Source: Hymenopellis radicata (taxonomy: Eukaryota; Basidiomycota; Agaricomycetes; Agaricales; Physalacriaceae). From it: a DNA stretch of 27,881 bases. Position 1 is the first letter of the stretch. Each line of letters opens with the position of its first letter. The translations under genes were made by a program, and so were the position numbers. The notes below the pieces were generated by a model. The model was not told the DNA's origin and did no database searches. It worked only from the letters and a program-made list of their open reading frames with translations. The stretch covers positions 1 to 27,881 of the forward strand of contig JADNRX010000650.1 in the NCBI GenBank assembly GCA_015501595.1. The letters run 5' to 3'. Positions 1 to 9,847 of the stretch are shown here, one piece after another.

Positions 1-412
1 ATTCAACGAAGACAACAAATGCTGAAGCAATAACGACTTACCGAGTCTATTACCCCGCCGTCCAGTCGGTGGTGGCGATGGCAGTGGGGCTTGCACTCGA
101 GGTTGCTTTAATGAAGGGAGGCCGTGAGTAGGATGAGAGCGTTTCCTTTTTCCTGGGCTAGCGTCAGCATCGCAATGTAGGACCGTTTGTAGACAACCCA
201 CCCATGAAGACGATAAGATATTTGCAGGAAAAGCTGAGCTGTAAGATGAAAGACGGAAGATGGAAGGGGTCGACAGGCCGCGATGATATAAGAGCACGAA
301 ATGAACACAAAGCCTCTTTGAACACAAAGGATGCTTCATGTGGCAGTGTTCACGTGACTGATGATACCTTCGCGAAGGGACTTCGCGCCACTCCGCATTG
401 TTACCTGCCACG
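1..412. other. Left edge and upstream region of the SUN gene
   Basis: No complete gene could be supported here. On the minus strand a short open frame runs off the left edge through a proline- and arginine-rich stretch with a possible GTAAGT donor near base 40, so the end of another gene may lie outside the window. The right part is the likely promoter of the SUN gene. It holds a TATAAG-like sequence near 285-291, a CACGTG E-box at 351-356 and a 12-bp perfect palindrome at 367-378 centred on CGCG. Confidence 0.4.
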
Positions 413-1364
413 ATGAACGCCCAACGCCACCAAGAATGGGTCTCCACAGACTTCACCCAGCGACCAATTCGATCCTCTAATCGACGCGCGTCGTGCAACG
501 TGGTACGTGTGGGAGTAAAGGCTTGTATCCCGATTGACGCGTTTTGGTCCAGTTGCACACCAGCACGGCTGTCACTCTTCTATGTGTTTCATTGCTTCTG
601 ATCTTCACCGTTAAATTGACTCTGCCTGTTTCCACCGTTTTGGAGGTGAGTTGACTCATCTGTGAAAACACGAAGTCTGAGAACGGTTTAGCAATCATTG
701 CCGAACTCGTGGTTTCCTGCGCGCCCGCCACTTGCCGCGCATCGGCGGGACTTCGCTGAGATTACTACTGGGGCGCAGGTCGTGATGGCGCTAACCTCAC
801 CTTCAATTTCGGCCGATCGGGTTGGCTGGATCCGCCATATCGCTCTAAGCTTTATATCGGGACGCAACTACCACGCGTCCGTCCAGGAGGCTTCGGCTGG
901 AAACGTTTTTTCGCGCGCGCGATGAGAATGACGGCACTTGCTGGATGTTTGCTGGCAAACATGGTAGCATTGCTATACTTCTCTCGGAGTCGACTATTCC
1001 ACGCGCCTTGGTCATCCATCAACCCATCCACCACCAACTCGCTGCGAGAACGGCAGTTCAGGCACCTCGCGCAATCGTTGCTTGGGGCCTGACGGAGCCT
1101 GACCACGAAGAAGCCATTTCTGCTGCACAGCGCGTTCCCGTCGACTATTTTTTGGCCTTGGGATACTCATCGAGTCTTCCTCGCTCCGTTGGACATGATG
1201 CCCAACTGATCAGACTTGCGGAATTCCAGTTCTTGGAACATTCGGGTCTCCCGCGCCAAGTCTTTGCCCTAAATACTACGGAGTTGGTCAGGATGGTCGT
1301 ATTAGAGATAATGGACAATTGGGGCGCGCAAAGTACCTGTGTGCATAGAATAAGTATATACTAG
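413..1364 (+). CDS. Small SUN-domain (Sad1/UNC-84) membrane protein
   Basis: Exons 413-502, 553-645, 692-880 and 927-1364 join in phase to give 269 aa. Residues 1-30 are a short N-terminal tail. A hydrophobic segment at about 36-52 (AVTLLCVSLLLIFTVKL) is the likely membrane span. From about residue 81 the sequence follows the SUN fold: DFAEITTGAQVV, LTSPS, GTCWMFAGKHGSIAI around residues 127-141, and the C-terminal DNWGAQSTCVHR at 254-265, matching the usual NWG...TCxYR ending. SUN proteins sit in the inner nuclear membrane or ER and bind KASH tails in the perinuclear space. This one lacks a long coiled coil, so it is much shorter than Sad1. The first two introns have good sites (GTACGT, GTGAGT). 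The third, 881-926, has a weak donor (GTCCAG); without it the frame breaks at the T6-(CG)n tract near 906-921. A one-base sequence error there is the alternative. The ATG at 413 is the first methionine in frame. Confidence 0.8.
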
Positions 1365-1747
1365 ACTGCCATAATGGCAAGCCCTTGGCAATGACAGCGA
1401 TGATCAGCGAGGTCGTCTCGGAGGCAAGTCAATGTTGTAACGATGGACTGCGGTGAGGTGGTGATGGTAGAAAATTTCTTTGCGTTTAAGCAAGGACTAG
1501 ATGCCGACAGCCGAAACCGGACCGAATGCTAGACAACGCCCTTAATCGCACAACCATAGCGGAAACGATGCGAGCGAGTGAGGGCGGCGAATCATCTCGT
1601 CCGAGTTCCTCGATGTTACACTACGGCTCGTACTGATAGGTGAAGTCTTAAGGCTAAGACATCGATGTAATGTCTGTCATAAACTACTTCAAATTCCATT
1701 GGTTATATGCATACATCACTCTTTCAATCGTTGAGTCGAAGAAAAGA
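1365..1747. other. Intergenic spacer
   Basis: Between the stop of the SUN gene and the 3' end of the convergent minus-strand gene. No open frame with coding character was seen. At about 1413-1434 there is a 21-bp stretch (GTCTCGGAGGCAAGTCAAT core) that recurs with one mismatch at about 20793-20814, just left of element copy 2. Confidence 0.4.
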
Positions 1748-2443
1748 TTAAGATACATCCAGTACCTGATATAAGAGGACCCGCCGTCGAACCGCCTCTT
1801 GAAGACGACGTGCGAAGGCAAATGTGACATGGGCATCGGGGAGGTGGGGTAGATTGTAGGGTGCGCCCCTCCGTACAAGGTCCCGAAAAATAGCCCTTGC
1901 GAGGGCCATCTTCCATATGATACGGCGAGTGCGAACGATATTGGGACCATTATCACCTTCCATCAGGAGGATGTGGGAGCCCGCAAAATGGGCAGTATTA
2001 TGCAGAAGGGAGATGTAGAAAACAAGGTTTGTGATGAGGACCAATGTAAGTGCAGGCGTCCTCAGCGCCATCTCGACGTGTGCCTGCGCAAAAGCCACCA
2101 CGCCGGATGGAGCAAGAGCATCCAGAGACATTTCAGCTGACTCAAGGACCTTCAAATAATCAACTATCCCGGCGGTCCTGTCACGAGCACACATGAGCAC
2201 AATTCTCGCAATACATGCATGACAGGGCGTACTGCGGAGGAATGCCTATCCACTCTAATTCAGTTTGCATGAATTGAGCAACCCGCTGCTCGAAACCTTG
2301 CTGACTCTCAGTCATTGTCTGACAAAGTTGTGATACGCCGACCAGCAGCTAGTTTAGTCACTCACAAAAGTCAGGAAGTCCGCGGGATCACAATTGACAG
2401 CAACATTGTTCAAGGCTTCAGCTAGTTCGAGCGCAGAAGTCAT
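1748..2443 (-). CDS. Unknown protein, 200 aa, three exons
   Basis: I do not recognise the family. Minus-strand exons 2443-2366, 2318-2224 and 2177-1748 join in phase. The first intron has a GTGAGT donor and a TTTGTCAG acceptor. The second (2223-2178, 46 nt) has a GTCATG donor; a donor 9 nt further in (GTATTG) also keeps the frame and would add three residues. The product has a hydrophobic run (LTLVLITNLVFYISLL) in its middle and a basic C-terminal third (VRTRRIIWKMALARAIF, LQEAVRRRVLLYQ). The run could be a membrane helix or a buried helix. The start at 2443 is the shortest choice; in-frame methionines up to 2536 are possible. The gene lies about 140 bp left of the repeats of element copy 1 and is transcribed away from them. 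Confidence 0.6.
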
Positions 2444-2579
2444 GGTGATGGTGCGAAGCGAAGATAAAGCGTGGGTATATGTTGGACCATGTTGGACAGC
2501 TGTGTACAAGCCCCTCATGGCCGGTATCAGAAGCATAGCGTGCTATCCGCCGCTGATGTCGAGGCGACGTGTAGTCGAG

Positions 2580-5500
2580 CACTGGCCGACACAGTTGAGT
2601 CCGTTCCAGTATCAAATGTGTTGGGAGAAAAGCGTAGCTGGCGGTGTCCACGAGAATATCAGGGCCGACAGAGAGCCAAGGACCGTCTGCGGCGACTTGC
2701 AATCGAGCACTGGCCAGTGAGACTTGCCGGACTGTATCCGAGCCAAAGTGATAATAATGATAATAGTGCCAACATATGTCGTCGAGTCGCGATGAGCAGC
2801 TGCAGTGGCGACATGTAGTCGACCACTGGCCAGCCAGCCCTTGCCGGACTGAATCCGATGTCAAGGGTGGTGGTAACAGAGAGAGAGAGGGCGGGATAAG
2901 CGCATCAAGCGCCAAATGATGTTGACATTGTTTGGTCGGTTCGGCAAGCCGGCATTGTCCACTTTAGGACACAAGTCCCTCTGCTGCTTTACCATTGTCA
3001 CTCAACTTCAAGTTGGCGACTTGGATCTACTGTCCGACTTCAAGTCGCAGTGACATCGATACAAGCACTGTCTGCACGTAGTGCCTATACTTCGTTTCGA
3101 ACACAAGTCGTTATGGTGTCCTCGACGGCTGGGCGTGGACCAAGTAAGTTGTATCTTACATTAACGGTCATTGACTTAATCGTTTATAGTTCGCAGCTTT
3201 GAAGGCAAGGTCGGAAAGCGCTACGAAGATCTAAAGCTATTCGTTACATCCCCCAATATGGATTTCATTTCCCCTCCCCCGTTCGGGACGCGTTACTATT
3301 CATATGTACTGCGACTTTACATTCGGCCTCGACGATCCCTTGAATACTGCTCAAATATTCGACTACACGTCGGCCACCTCGCGTTAATCGCCTCTTCCGA
3401 GTCCCTTCAATCACCAACAACAACTCTGGCCGGTGGCTTCTATCCATTATGCCGTCTGACGGGGAATTCGACCTGCTTGATCACGACAATCCATCGAATA
3501 CGCTGGTCGTGTTAAACAGGAATGGCGTCAAATTTTGGAGGGTGACATCAAGGAGCTGCGAAGGAAGGTTACCGCACTCCGCTCGCACGAGTTCTCCAAG
3601 GAGATTCAGAACGGAGTGGAGGGACGGCATGGTCATTGCCACACACCTTGGTCGGCTCAAATATTATACCGGGCGGCTCACAAATCCAATGACCCGCGAC
3701 GAAACGTTCATGCTTTGGCGCTTGACTCAGCGCACTTGCTTGGAACTGGAAGCTCGTATCGCGTGGGTCAGCGAGGCTCGGGAACAGTTTATGTCTCCTA
3801 TTGCCAAAGCACTCCCCTCTCCGGAACGTTATTGGAGCGTATGTCAAAAACCTCGACGATGCTGAGAATTTGGTTAGGGCTGGGATACCTTGCTGGCTTG
3901 TTCGTCCCATAGACGGAGCAGACGCGGTTCGTGTTGACCGGTGGATCGAGGAACCTCTCACAAACCGCGAGTACACGGACGCCGCTGTCCCACACCCAGT
4001 CATTTTTACTGGTCAACCTTACGATCTCGAGAGGTACCGGGCCATGGCCAAATTCGCACACGACAGGGCATCTCCGGGGAGCAATTGGGGAGTAGCGGAT
4101 GCACCACCAGCTCCTCAACTCGATTCGCAGCAGCTTTCCGTGCAGGGCGCTTCGGGAAGTGGCGGACCCTCCAGAAGCATTCGTGCATCTTCCAATTCGA
4201 GAAACAAACCCTGTAAGTATTGGTGTTGATGATTGGCTGCATCTAATCATCTTACTAGATTCCTCCCGCTCGTCCCACAAGAAGCAAACCAATCAGATTC
4301 GCGACAAATTCCTCGACGTCGACTCGCCTCTCGTGCCACGATCTTTACGACAGTGGATGCGAGCTTCACAATTCATCGGCAAGGACTTTGACCAGAATGT
4401 CAGGTCTAATCCCAAGGTCAATCGTGGTTACGCCTTGCCTGATCCTGGCTTTATCGCTGGCATGACCAATACGACCATTCGTGAGGCTTATATCACGGTA
4501 TACCTCAAGTTGCGACACGCACTCCATTACCGCCTCAGTTCTCCCATGTTCGAACCGCTCAGCCCAACGGCGTGGCGCGATTTACTTGGAATCGAGACAT
4601 TCCAGGATAAGCCCGATTCATATGTTGCGAAGCGGAGGAATGACGTGCAGACAAAGTTGATGGACTGTATAAAGGCCGGGAAGCTAGAGGTACCCTTTCT
4701 ACTGCTTACTTTTTCATTAACTAACCTTTGAACAGGGTACTATCGATCTTGCTAAGATGGGGACGGCACCGGTCTCGTGGCGGGATCAACCTCTACCCAA
4801 CCCACCGCCGGAGAATGTCATTTCGGAGATCTTTTGGGAGTTATTCGAGATCAACTTCCGATACGAGCTCGTAGCCCTCGATCGACTCTGCTACCAATTC
4901 AAGTCCGCCAACTTTGAGCAAGAAGGCCAGCCATTCGATGAGTTGGATGCCTCAAGTACCGGGGACCGCGAGATCCGCATTCTCGGTTGCATACCTCATT
5001 TCAATGGACGACTCATTCCAGAAAGCTCTGACGTCGGACGTGCCGGCTTCGCCTCATCCGATATCGAGGAACGTCGTGTTGCATTGTGGGGGCTATTCCG
5101 CATCATGCGAGGTTGGACGAAGATGGACAAAATGACCGCCGGAACCATCGAGCGTGCCATTACAATAGAATCTGGGAAGGATGTCAGCATCACGATCCTT
5201 GATGAATTTGAGAATAGGCTTGCGTGTTACTACGTCGGGTGCTTTGTAGCATGGTTCAGAAGGGCGCCTGTACTACCACACGGACTATGAAAAAGGTTCT
5301 GATTTTTTTTTAAAATTATTACATCAACGTTGTACTACCAGAATGCCACATTTAATGTACATTTTTTCACTGAATGGCTAGCCCGTCTGGAGTTTGTTCG
5401 TTGTGCAATCTTCGATTGAAGAGTGATTGAAGTTGCGTTTGCGAGACTTTTTGAAGCACGTGGCTTCAGCCAAATCAGGCTCTTTCGCGCTCCTCTCCCA

Positions 5501-5706
5501 CCACCACCTGTCACTCGACTACAAGTCGGGACGGTTGCTCTACGGTTACAAGCCGAGGGCAGGCTCTGCGATTTAGAGCTATTGGAGCCAACCACAAGTC
5601 GGGATTCTGCTCTTCGAAGAGCTGTGGAGGAATAATGCCACCAAGTTATGCGTTACAAGTCCGTCCTGGAAGCTTACGCGGTGGTGGGCGGACTCTGAAG
5701 GTTACC
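2580..5706 (+). mobile_element. Repeat element copy 1 (nearly full, frame-disrupted gene)
   Basis: From about 2797 to 5706 the sequence is nearly identical to 20849-23766 (offset 18052 over most of the coding part). The region 2580-2800 also matches about 12850-13085 at roughly three quarters identity, so the left end is longer here than in copy 2. The left side carries the motif CGACATGTAGTCG at 2809-2821 followed by CCACTGGCC and a CCTTGCCGGACTG module. The right side carries CGACTACAAGTCG at 5516-5528, nearly the reverse complement. Homology stops at GGTTACC (5706), about 110 bp earlier than in copies 2 and 3, so the right tip is missing or the element ends differently. No classic terminal inverted repeat or target-site duplication could be fixed by eye. 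Confidence 0.7.
3113..5290 (+). pseudogene. Element gene, copy 1, with six single-base indels
   Basis: This is the same four-exon gene as in copy 2 (exons here 3113-3143, 3190-4212, 4259-4689, 4736-5290, all splice sites intact). Compared with copy 2 it has an extra T near 3293, a missing C near 3369, a missing C near 3412, a missing G near 3505, an extra G near 3618 and an extra C near 3806. The net change is zero, so the reading frame is correct again after 3806 and the rest is indistinguishable from copy 2. Codons between about 3412 and 3806 are read out of frame with stops. Only about one base substitution accompanies the six indels in the coding part, an unusual ratio that suggests either very recent damage or errors in the consensus sequence. 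Confidence 0.75.
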
Positions 5707-6147
5707 TGTACTTTCCTCCGACATCTGCACCTGACATGCACCATCCCGGTTACTCCTGTCCGCAGATACGGAATCTTTTGCATCTTCGCTCTGACCTTGG
5801 CGCTGGATGTCCTTGCGTGGGCGGGTGCGGCAGAAATCGCTTCTATGAAGTCAGAGGAAACGCGCATTTCGTTAGCGGGAACTCACTAGGGAAAGTAGCG
5901 TCGGATCGTTTCCGAAAATCATTGGACTCTCGTGCGTTTAATCCCTCAGCAATGCGCCTTTCCACTTGTGGTACCTACGCTCTTTCGGACAACACAAGGT
6001 CTTCCGTTTCTCGCCAAAGAAAACATCACAACACGTATGTTTCCATGGCTCGACAATGGTTGTATGTTAACGATTCAGAAAGGCGTTTCATCGGGAGCTC
6101 TCTAAATATATGGAGCAGCAGCAATCATCATTTACGCTCGTCTTAAC
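5707..6147. other. Spacer right of element copy 1, promoter of the next gene
   Basis: A 136-codon open frame crosses this stretch (5736-6146) but shows no motif or splice pattern that would support it, and it ends right before the start of the next gene. A TATA-like TAAATATATG at about 6103-6112 lies some 40 bp before the ATG at 6148 and may serve that gene. Confidence 0.35.
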
Positions 6148-6643
6148 ATGTCGTATCTCTCCCGCGATTTCGCCACTGTATCTTGTGTGGCTCTACCTCT
6201 CGAACGATCCTCCGGAGTAAGTTAGTTGCCCCGGTCGGTGTGTCGAGAAACTCACTATTTTCAGGATATGGACGACGAGACATGGATGCTTATTGATGTG
6301 ATTAAATGTCGGGACGACGAGATCCAACTTGCCCGCAAATGCGTTGCCGATCTCAAGAATGTGTGCCTGGATTGAAAAGTGGCCGGATTGTGTTCTCATG
6401 GCTTTACAGGCTATAGGAAGACTACGTTTAATATCGAGCATGCGAAAGGTACGTTCTAAACGCCACTTACATGCGAAGATTGAAAACGCATAGAATTGGG
6501 GCCAATCCGGCAAACTTTGGGAAGGGAATGAGTTGGATTTGGATGCTAAACGGGCCAAGGAACTTGCCGACGTACTGAAGGGCTGTGGTATCCAAAGTAT
6601 CGCAATAGACAAGCTGCTTAGTAGCTTGGGTGCCATGAACTAA
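6148..6643 (+). CDS. Unknown small helical protein, 117 aa, four exons
   Basis: Exons 6148-6216, 6265-6360, 6410-6448 and 6494-6643 are each a multiple of three and all introns are phase 0 (donors GTAAGT, GTGTGC, GTACGT; acceptors TTTTCAG, TTTACAG, GCATAG; 45-49 nt). The product starts MSYLSRDFATVSC, has an acidic-hydrophobic piece (DMDDETWMLIDVIKCRDDE) and ends in a lysine-rich amphipathic helix region (KRAKELADVLKGCGIQ, IDKLLSSLGAMN). No domain was recognised. It is the only gene between element copy 1 and the head-to-head pair at 7.9 kb. The consistent phase-0 structure over four exons is the main reason to call it. Confidence 0.6.
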
Positions 6644-6997
6644 ATTGTCTCGAACACGACGACGTGGAAACTTGTACTGCATATTTTATTGAATCAAGGA
6701 TTCTGTTTTCTGTCCGAAGCTAATGAATAATCCGACTCAGTAGAAACATGCTTGGCATCCCGGAGGACCATTTAACACAATCAAGAGTGTTTCGCCTCCA
6801 GCTGGGGCCGCCAAATCTTAGTTGTACCGTTATGCAGCGCATACTTGGGAAAGCTGCCTACGACTTCGGCGTTTGAGTTGGGCAACGCTCGCGGATGGCT
6901 TTTGAGGTAACATATGTATTCGTTGAACATGATTCTCGCTGTCAGCAGCGTGGTAACATCAAACAACGACTGTTATTTAGGTAAAGGTATATTCGTC
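6644..6997. other. Spacer between convergent genes
   Basis: The stretch separates the 3' ends of the 6148-6643(+) and 6998-7883(-) genes. A 61-codon minus-strand open frame (6781-6966) lies here; it has no recognised motif and could be chance or an extra downstream exon. Nothing else was seen. Confidence 0.35.
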
Positions 6998-7883
6998 TTA
7001 AACTGATGGATAATTACGACGAGCGGTTGCTTGTTTAATAAGTATCGCTGCATTATCACGGAGTTGCAAAGTGTATGTTCCTCCCTCATCTCTCATCCAC
7101 GAGCCCGATTGATACGCTGTCCCAAGCTCGACGGAATGCCAGTGAGGCCTCTTCGGAGAATATTGCCAAATAGCAGTTTCCGATTGCGAGGGGTTCGTCC
7201 AAACCACGAAGGTCACTGCGGTAGAACGAGTCCCAGCTTTCGCGTCCAAGTCTGGAGGAGTGGCTACCCATTTGACGTTAGGCTTGACATCGCTTTGTAG
7301 AGTATACGATACGACATCGTAGTTTGTGTTCTTGATGATGATGCGCTTGCGGGTGCTGCCACAGACTTCAGCAAATGTTCTGTATAGGCCTGAAGAACTC
7401 ACGCAAGGTCAAAGATATCCTTCGGCTCTTCGGCTTTGACCGGTTTGGCAAGTGAAACGTCCCCGCCATGTACGTCAGACAGTGTCCCCTCTTTCCTGAA
7501 CAACTGACTTGCACTACTACCGAAAAATGAACACGCGCCAAGGGTTGGAAAGACGTCCGCGAACCTAATCATTCTCCGCAGGGGATGCACCACGGGTGTG
7601 TCGGCATCGAGTGTATCGGCATCGAGTGGTGGCGCCGGTGGCAGAGGCATAGAACTGCGAACATTGTCAAGACAAGATGGTGAAGGAAACGTTCTACAGA
7701 GACTCGCCTATTGTTTCTTTCAAGAGCAGTGGTTCTTCGGTTTTCAAGCAGAGGTGGGTTGGTATCCGAACTCGGTGTTGACGTCCCAATACGAGGGAGT
7801 ACAGTGTAGGCCTGGCCCCAGACACAGTCGAAGGTAACATAAAAAGCATCTTCTCCAGGAATGAAGGCGAGATCGTCCGTCAT
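6998..7883 (-). CDS. Unknown protein, C-terminal half clear, 5' half unresolved
   Basis: Two parts look coding on the minus strand. The start is MTDDLAFIPGEDAFYVTFDC at 7883, running in frame past RIGTSTPSSDTNPPL. The second part runs from at least 7648 (LDADTPVVHPLRRM, then FADVFPTLGACSFFG) to 7402. It is spliced by an intron 7400-7354 (GTGAGT donor, GTGGCAG acceptor, 47 nt) into a beta-rich tail (KRIIIKNTNYDVVSYTLQS, VKWVATPPDLDAKAG, FVVWTNPSQSETAIWQY) that ends at 6998. No convincing short intron links the first frame to the second between about 7790 and 7640; either a long intron, poor sites or a one-base error is involved. No known domain was recognised. The start codon lies only 58 bp from that of the divergent coiled-coil gene. 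Confidence 0.5.
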
Positions 7884-7941
7884 GGTGTTGGGTGATGAAG
7901 GAATTGAGTGGCAATGGATTTCGAAACGTGAACGTCTACAC

Positions 7942-9847
7942 ATGTCGCGATCGCGTGATCAGTTTGCCAAAAAGGGAAACGCGGCAAAGGTAACTCCGTG
8001 TGACGACAGACATCAAACTCTCAATCCTCATCCTAGCATTACGCAATGTCCAGTAAGTACAGCCTATCCTCGAGATCAAACTACCCGTCTGAACACCATA
8101 CTGCGGTCAGCCGCAGGTCGATATCGAAGAAATACAATTGCAACCGTTTCAACCGATGAGATCTCAAACATCGCCACTGAAGCTATCCACCTCGCTCTCG
8201 AAGAACGTGACGCGCGCGCGAACAAGGACCTCGCGAGTATGAAGAATGACTTCAAGCATATCAAGGCTAGTTTACAATTCTTACTCTAAATCTGGCTGCG
8301 AATAACGAGAACACCCCAATAGGCAAACTTCACGTCTCAGGCTGAGTTTGAAGAATATAAATTGCTTGTACAGCAAGAGATGGCGGCGCTTGGGAAAAAG
8401 TGGGAGTGTAAACACAACAGCATAGCAGAAGCCACTGCCGATACGGATGCAAGAGTGAACAACCTCGAGGACGCACATTCAAAAACGCAGGAAACTCAGG
8501 ACCAGCTCAAGTATGACCTTGCAGAAGCGCGAAAGGAATCAGCGAACGGCATAATCGTTGCCCAATGTATGCCAAGTTAAATATCGAATCCTTCCGTGAG
8601 CTGAAAAACTTGTACAGCTTTGGCTGAACAAAGAAACCGCCAGATGTATGCGGAAATGAAAGTTTATGTGGATGGCGTTGCTGGGGAACTTTCGGTAGAT
8701 ATAAATCGACTCTGGAGTGCATATGCCTATGCCAACTCCGACTCACGTCCGACTAGCGGATCGTCGAGCGATACCAACGGTATCGCTCTCGGAGAAGAGA
8801 TGGGCATGGCAGGTTGGGCGACAATTCCGACAAACGATAGTTGCGAGGTAATTGTCTTTGGCCTTGAATATCGAACGCGAAATTGACCAAGTCTGATCAG
8901 TTTAATCGCCCAACCATCTCTCGTTTGGAAACGGAGTTATCCAACGATGCCGAGGAAGAGGTCGAGTCTGCTCCAGACGTGACTGTGGCGCGTCGGTCTA
9001 TCAACGAAGTGGGGCACAGCGATGTACAGGTATCAGCCGATGCTTCTGCGTCAATCAAGGAAGCAATGCCCGGTAATGTACAGGACATGAACTCGACAGA
9101 CCAGGAGGATCTGAGCCACCTTCAAGATTCAGGACAGGACGCCACTTGCTCGAGCGAGCTGGAAACGGCTGGAGATGGAGAAGCCGTGACCTTTACAGAC
9201 AATACTTTGGAGCAGCTGCAGGATATGGTAGACGAAGACTTAGGAGCTCTTGCAGATAATGCAGTGGAACCACCTCACGATCAAGCTATCAAACCTTCGT
9301 CCATCTGCAAGGAACCCGCTTTGTCACCTCATGACAAGCTAGCCCTGCTTCGGGATACCACACCCTCGCCCGTCACCGTTTCGTCAGCCAAGGACCAAGG
9401 AGTTCCGGGTCTCTCACCCTCAGCCAGTAACAACGAACCCGCTTTTTCAGCCAAGGGCCTGAGAGCACCTTCAACCGAGGACCTGGGAACCCGGACCACT
9501 CAAGAAGAGTCTTCCACAGACAACGAGCCACGCCAGAAGGCGGGAGCCCATACTGACGAGCGTCATTCAGCCTTCATTGACGTTGGCAAGGATTCCGGTT
9601 CCAAGCAGGGCTTTAGAAATCTTGAGGAGGTACGTGAGAACACGCACCACGTACGGTTTTCGCTGATTCCGACCTTGCCAAGAAATTCGCCCCGTGGAGA
9701 GTCAGAGTTTCACGGGTGTTCCCTCTCGCAGCTGTTGTTTCCCTTACTCTTCTAAGCGCGTTCATAGTAATGCTTTGCCATTCCTATTTCTCGCCTTATC
9801 CTACAGACCCAAAACTTGTTGAAACATCATTTTTTCGGTATATATGA
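7942..9847 (+). CDS. Coiled-coil protein with C-terminal membrane anchor, 531 aa
   Basis: Seven exons join in phase: 7942-7989, 8037-8052, 8111-8265, 8323-8566, 8618-8847, 8892-9629 and 9683-9847. Residues from about 35 to 190 are charged and heptad-like (EAIHLALEERDARANKDL, FEEYKLLVQQEMAALGKKW, VNNLEDAHSKTQETQDQL), a probable coiled coil. Residues 232-470 are acidic, Ser/Thr- and Glu-rich and likely unstructured. The end is basic KFAPWRVRVSRV, then a hydrophobic helix at about 489-508 (VFPLAVVVSLTLLSAFIVML), then a 23-residue tail ending ETSFFRYI. This is the layout of a tail-anchored protein of the ER or nuclear envelope, with a tail as long as a KASH peptide but without its PPPX ending. 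Intron 8266-8322 appears to start with GC rather than GT. The ATG at 7942 is the shortest choice; an upstream in-frame ATG exists at 7861. Confidence 0.7.

Noticed and set aside
2418..2915. 165-codon minus-strand frame left of copy 1
   Set aside because: It consists of terminal repeat modules and has strange composition (Tyr/His runs from TAA/TGA-type repeats); not coding.
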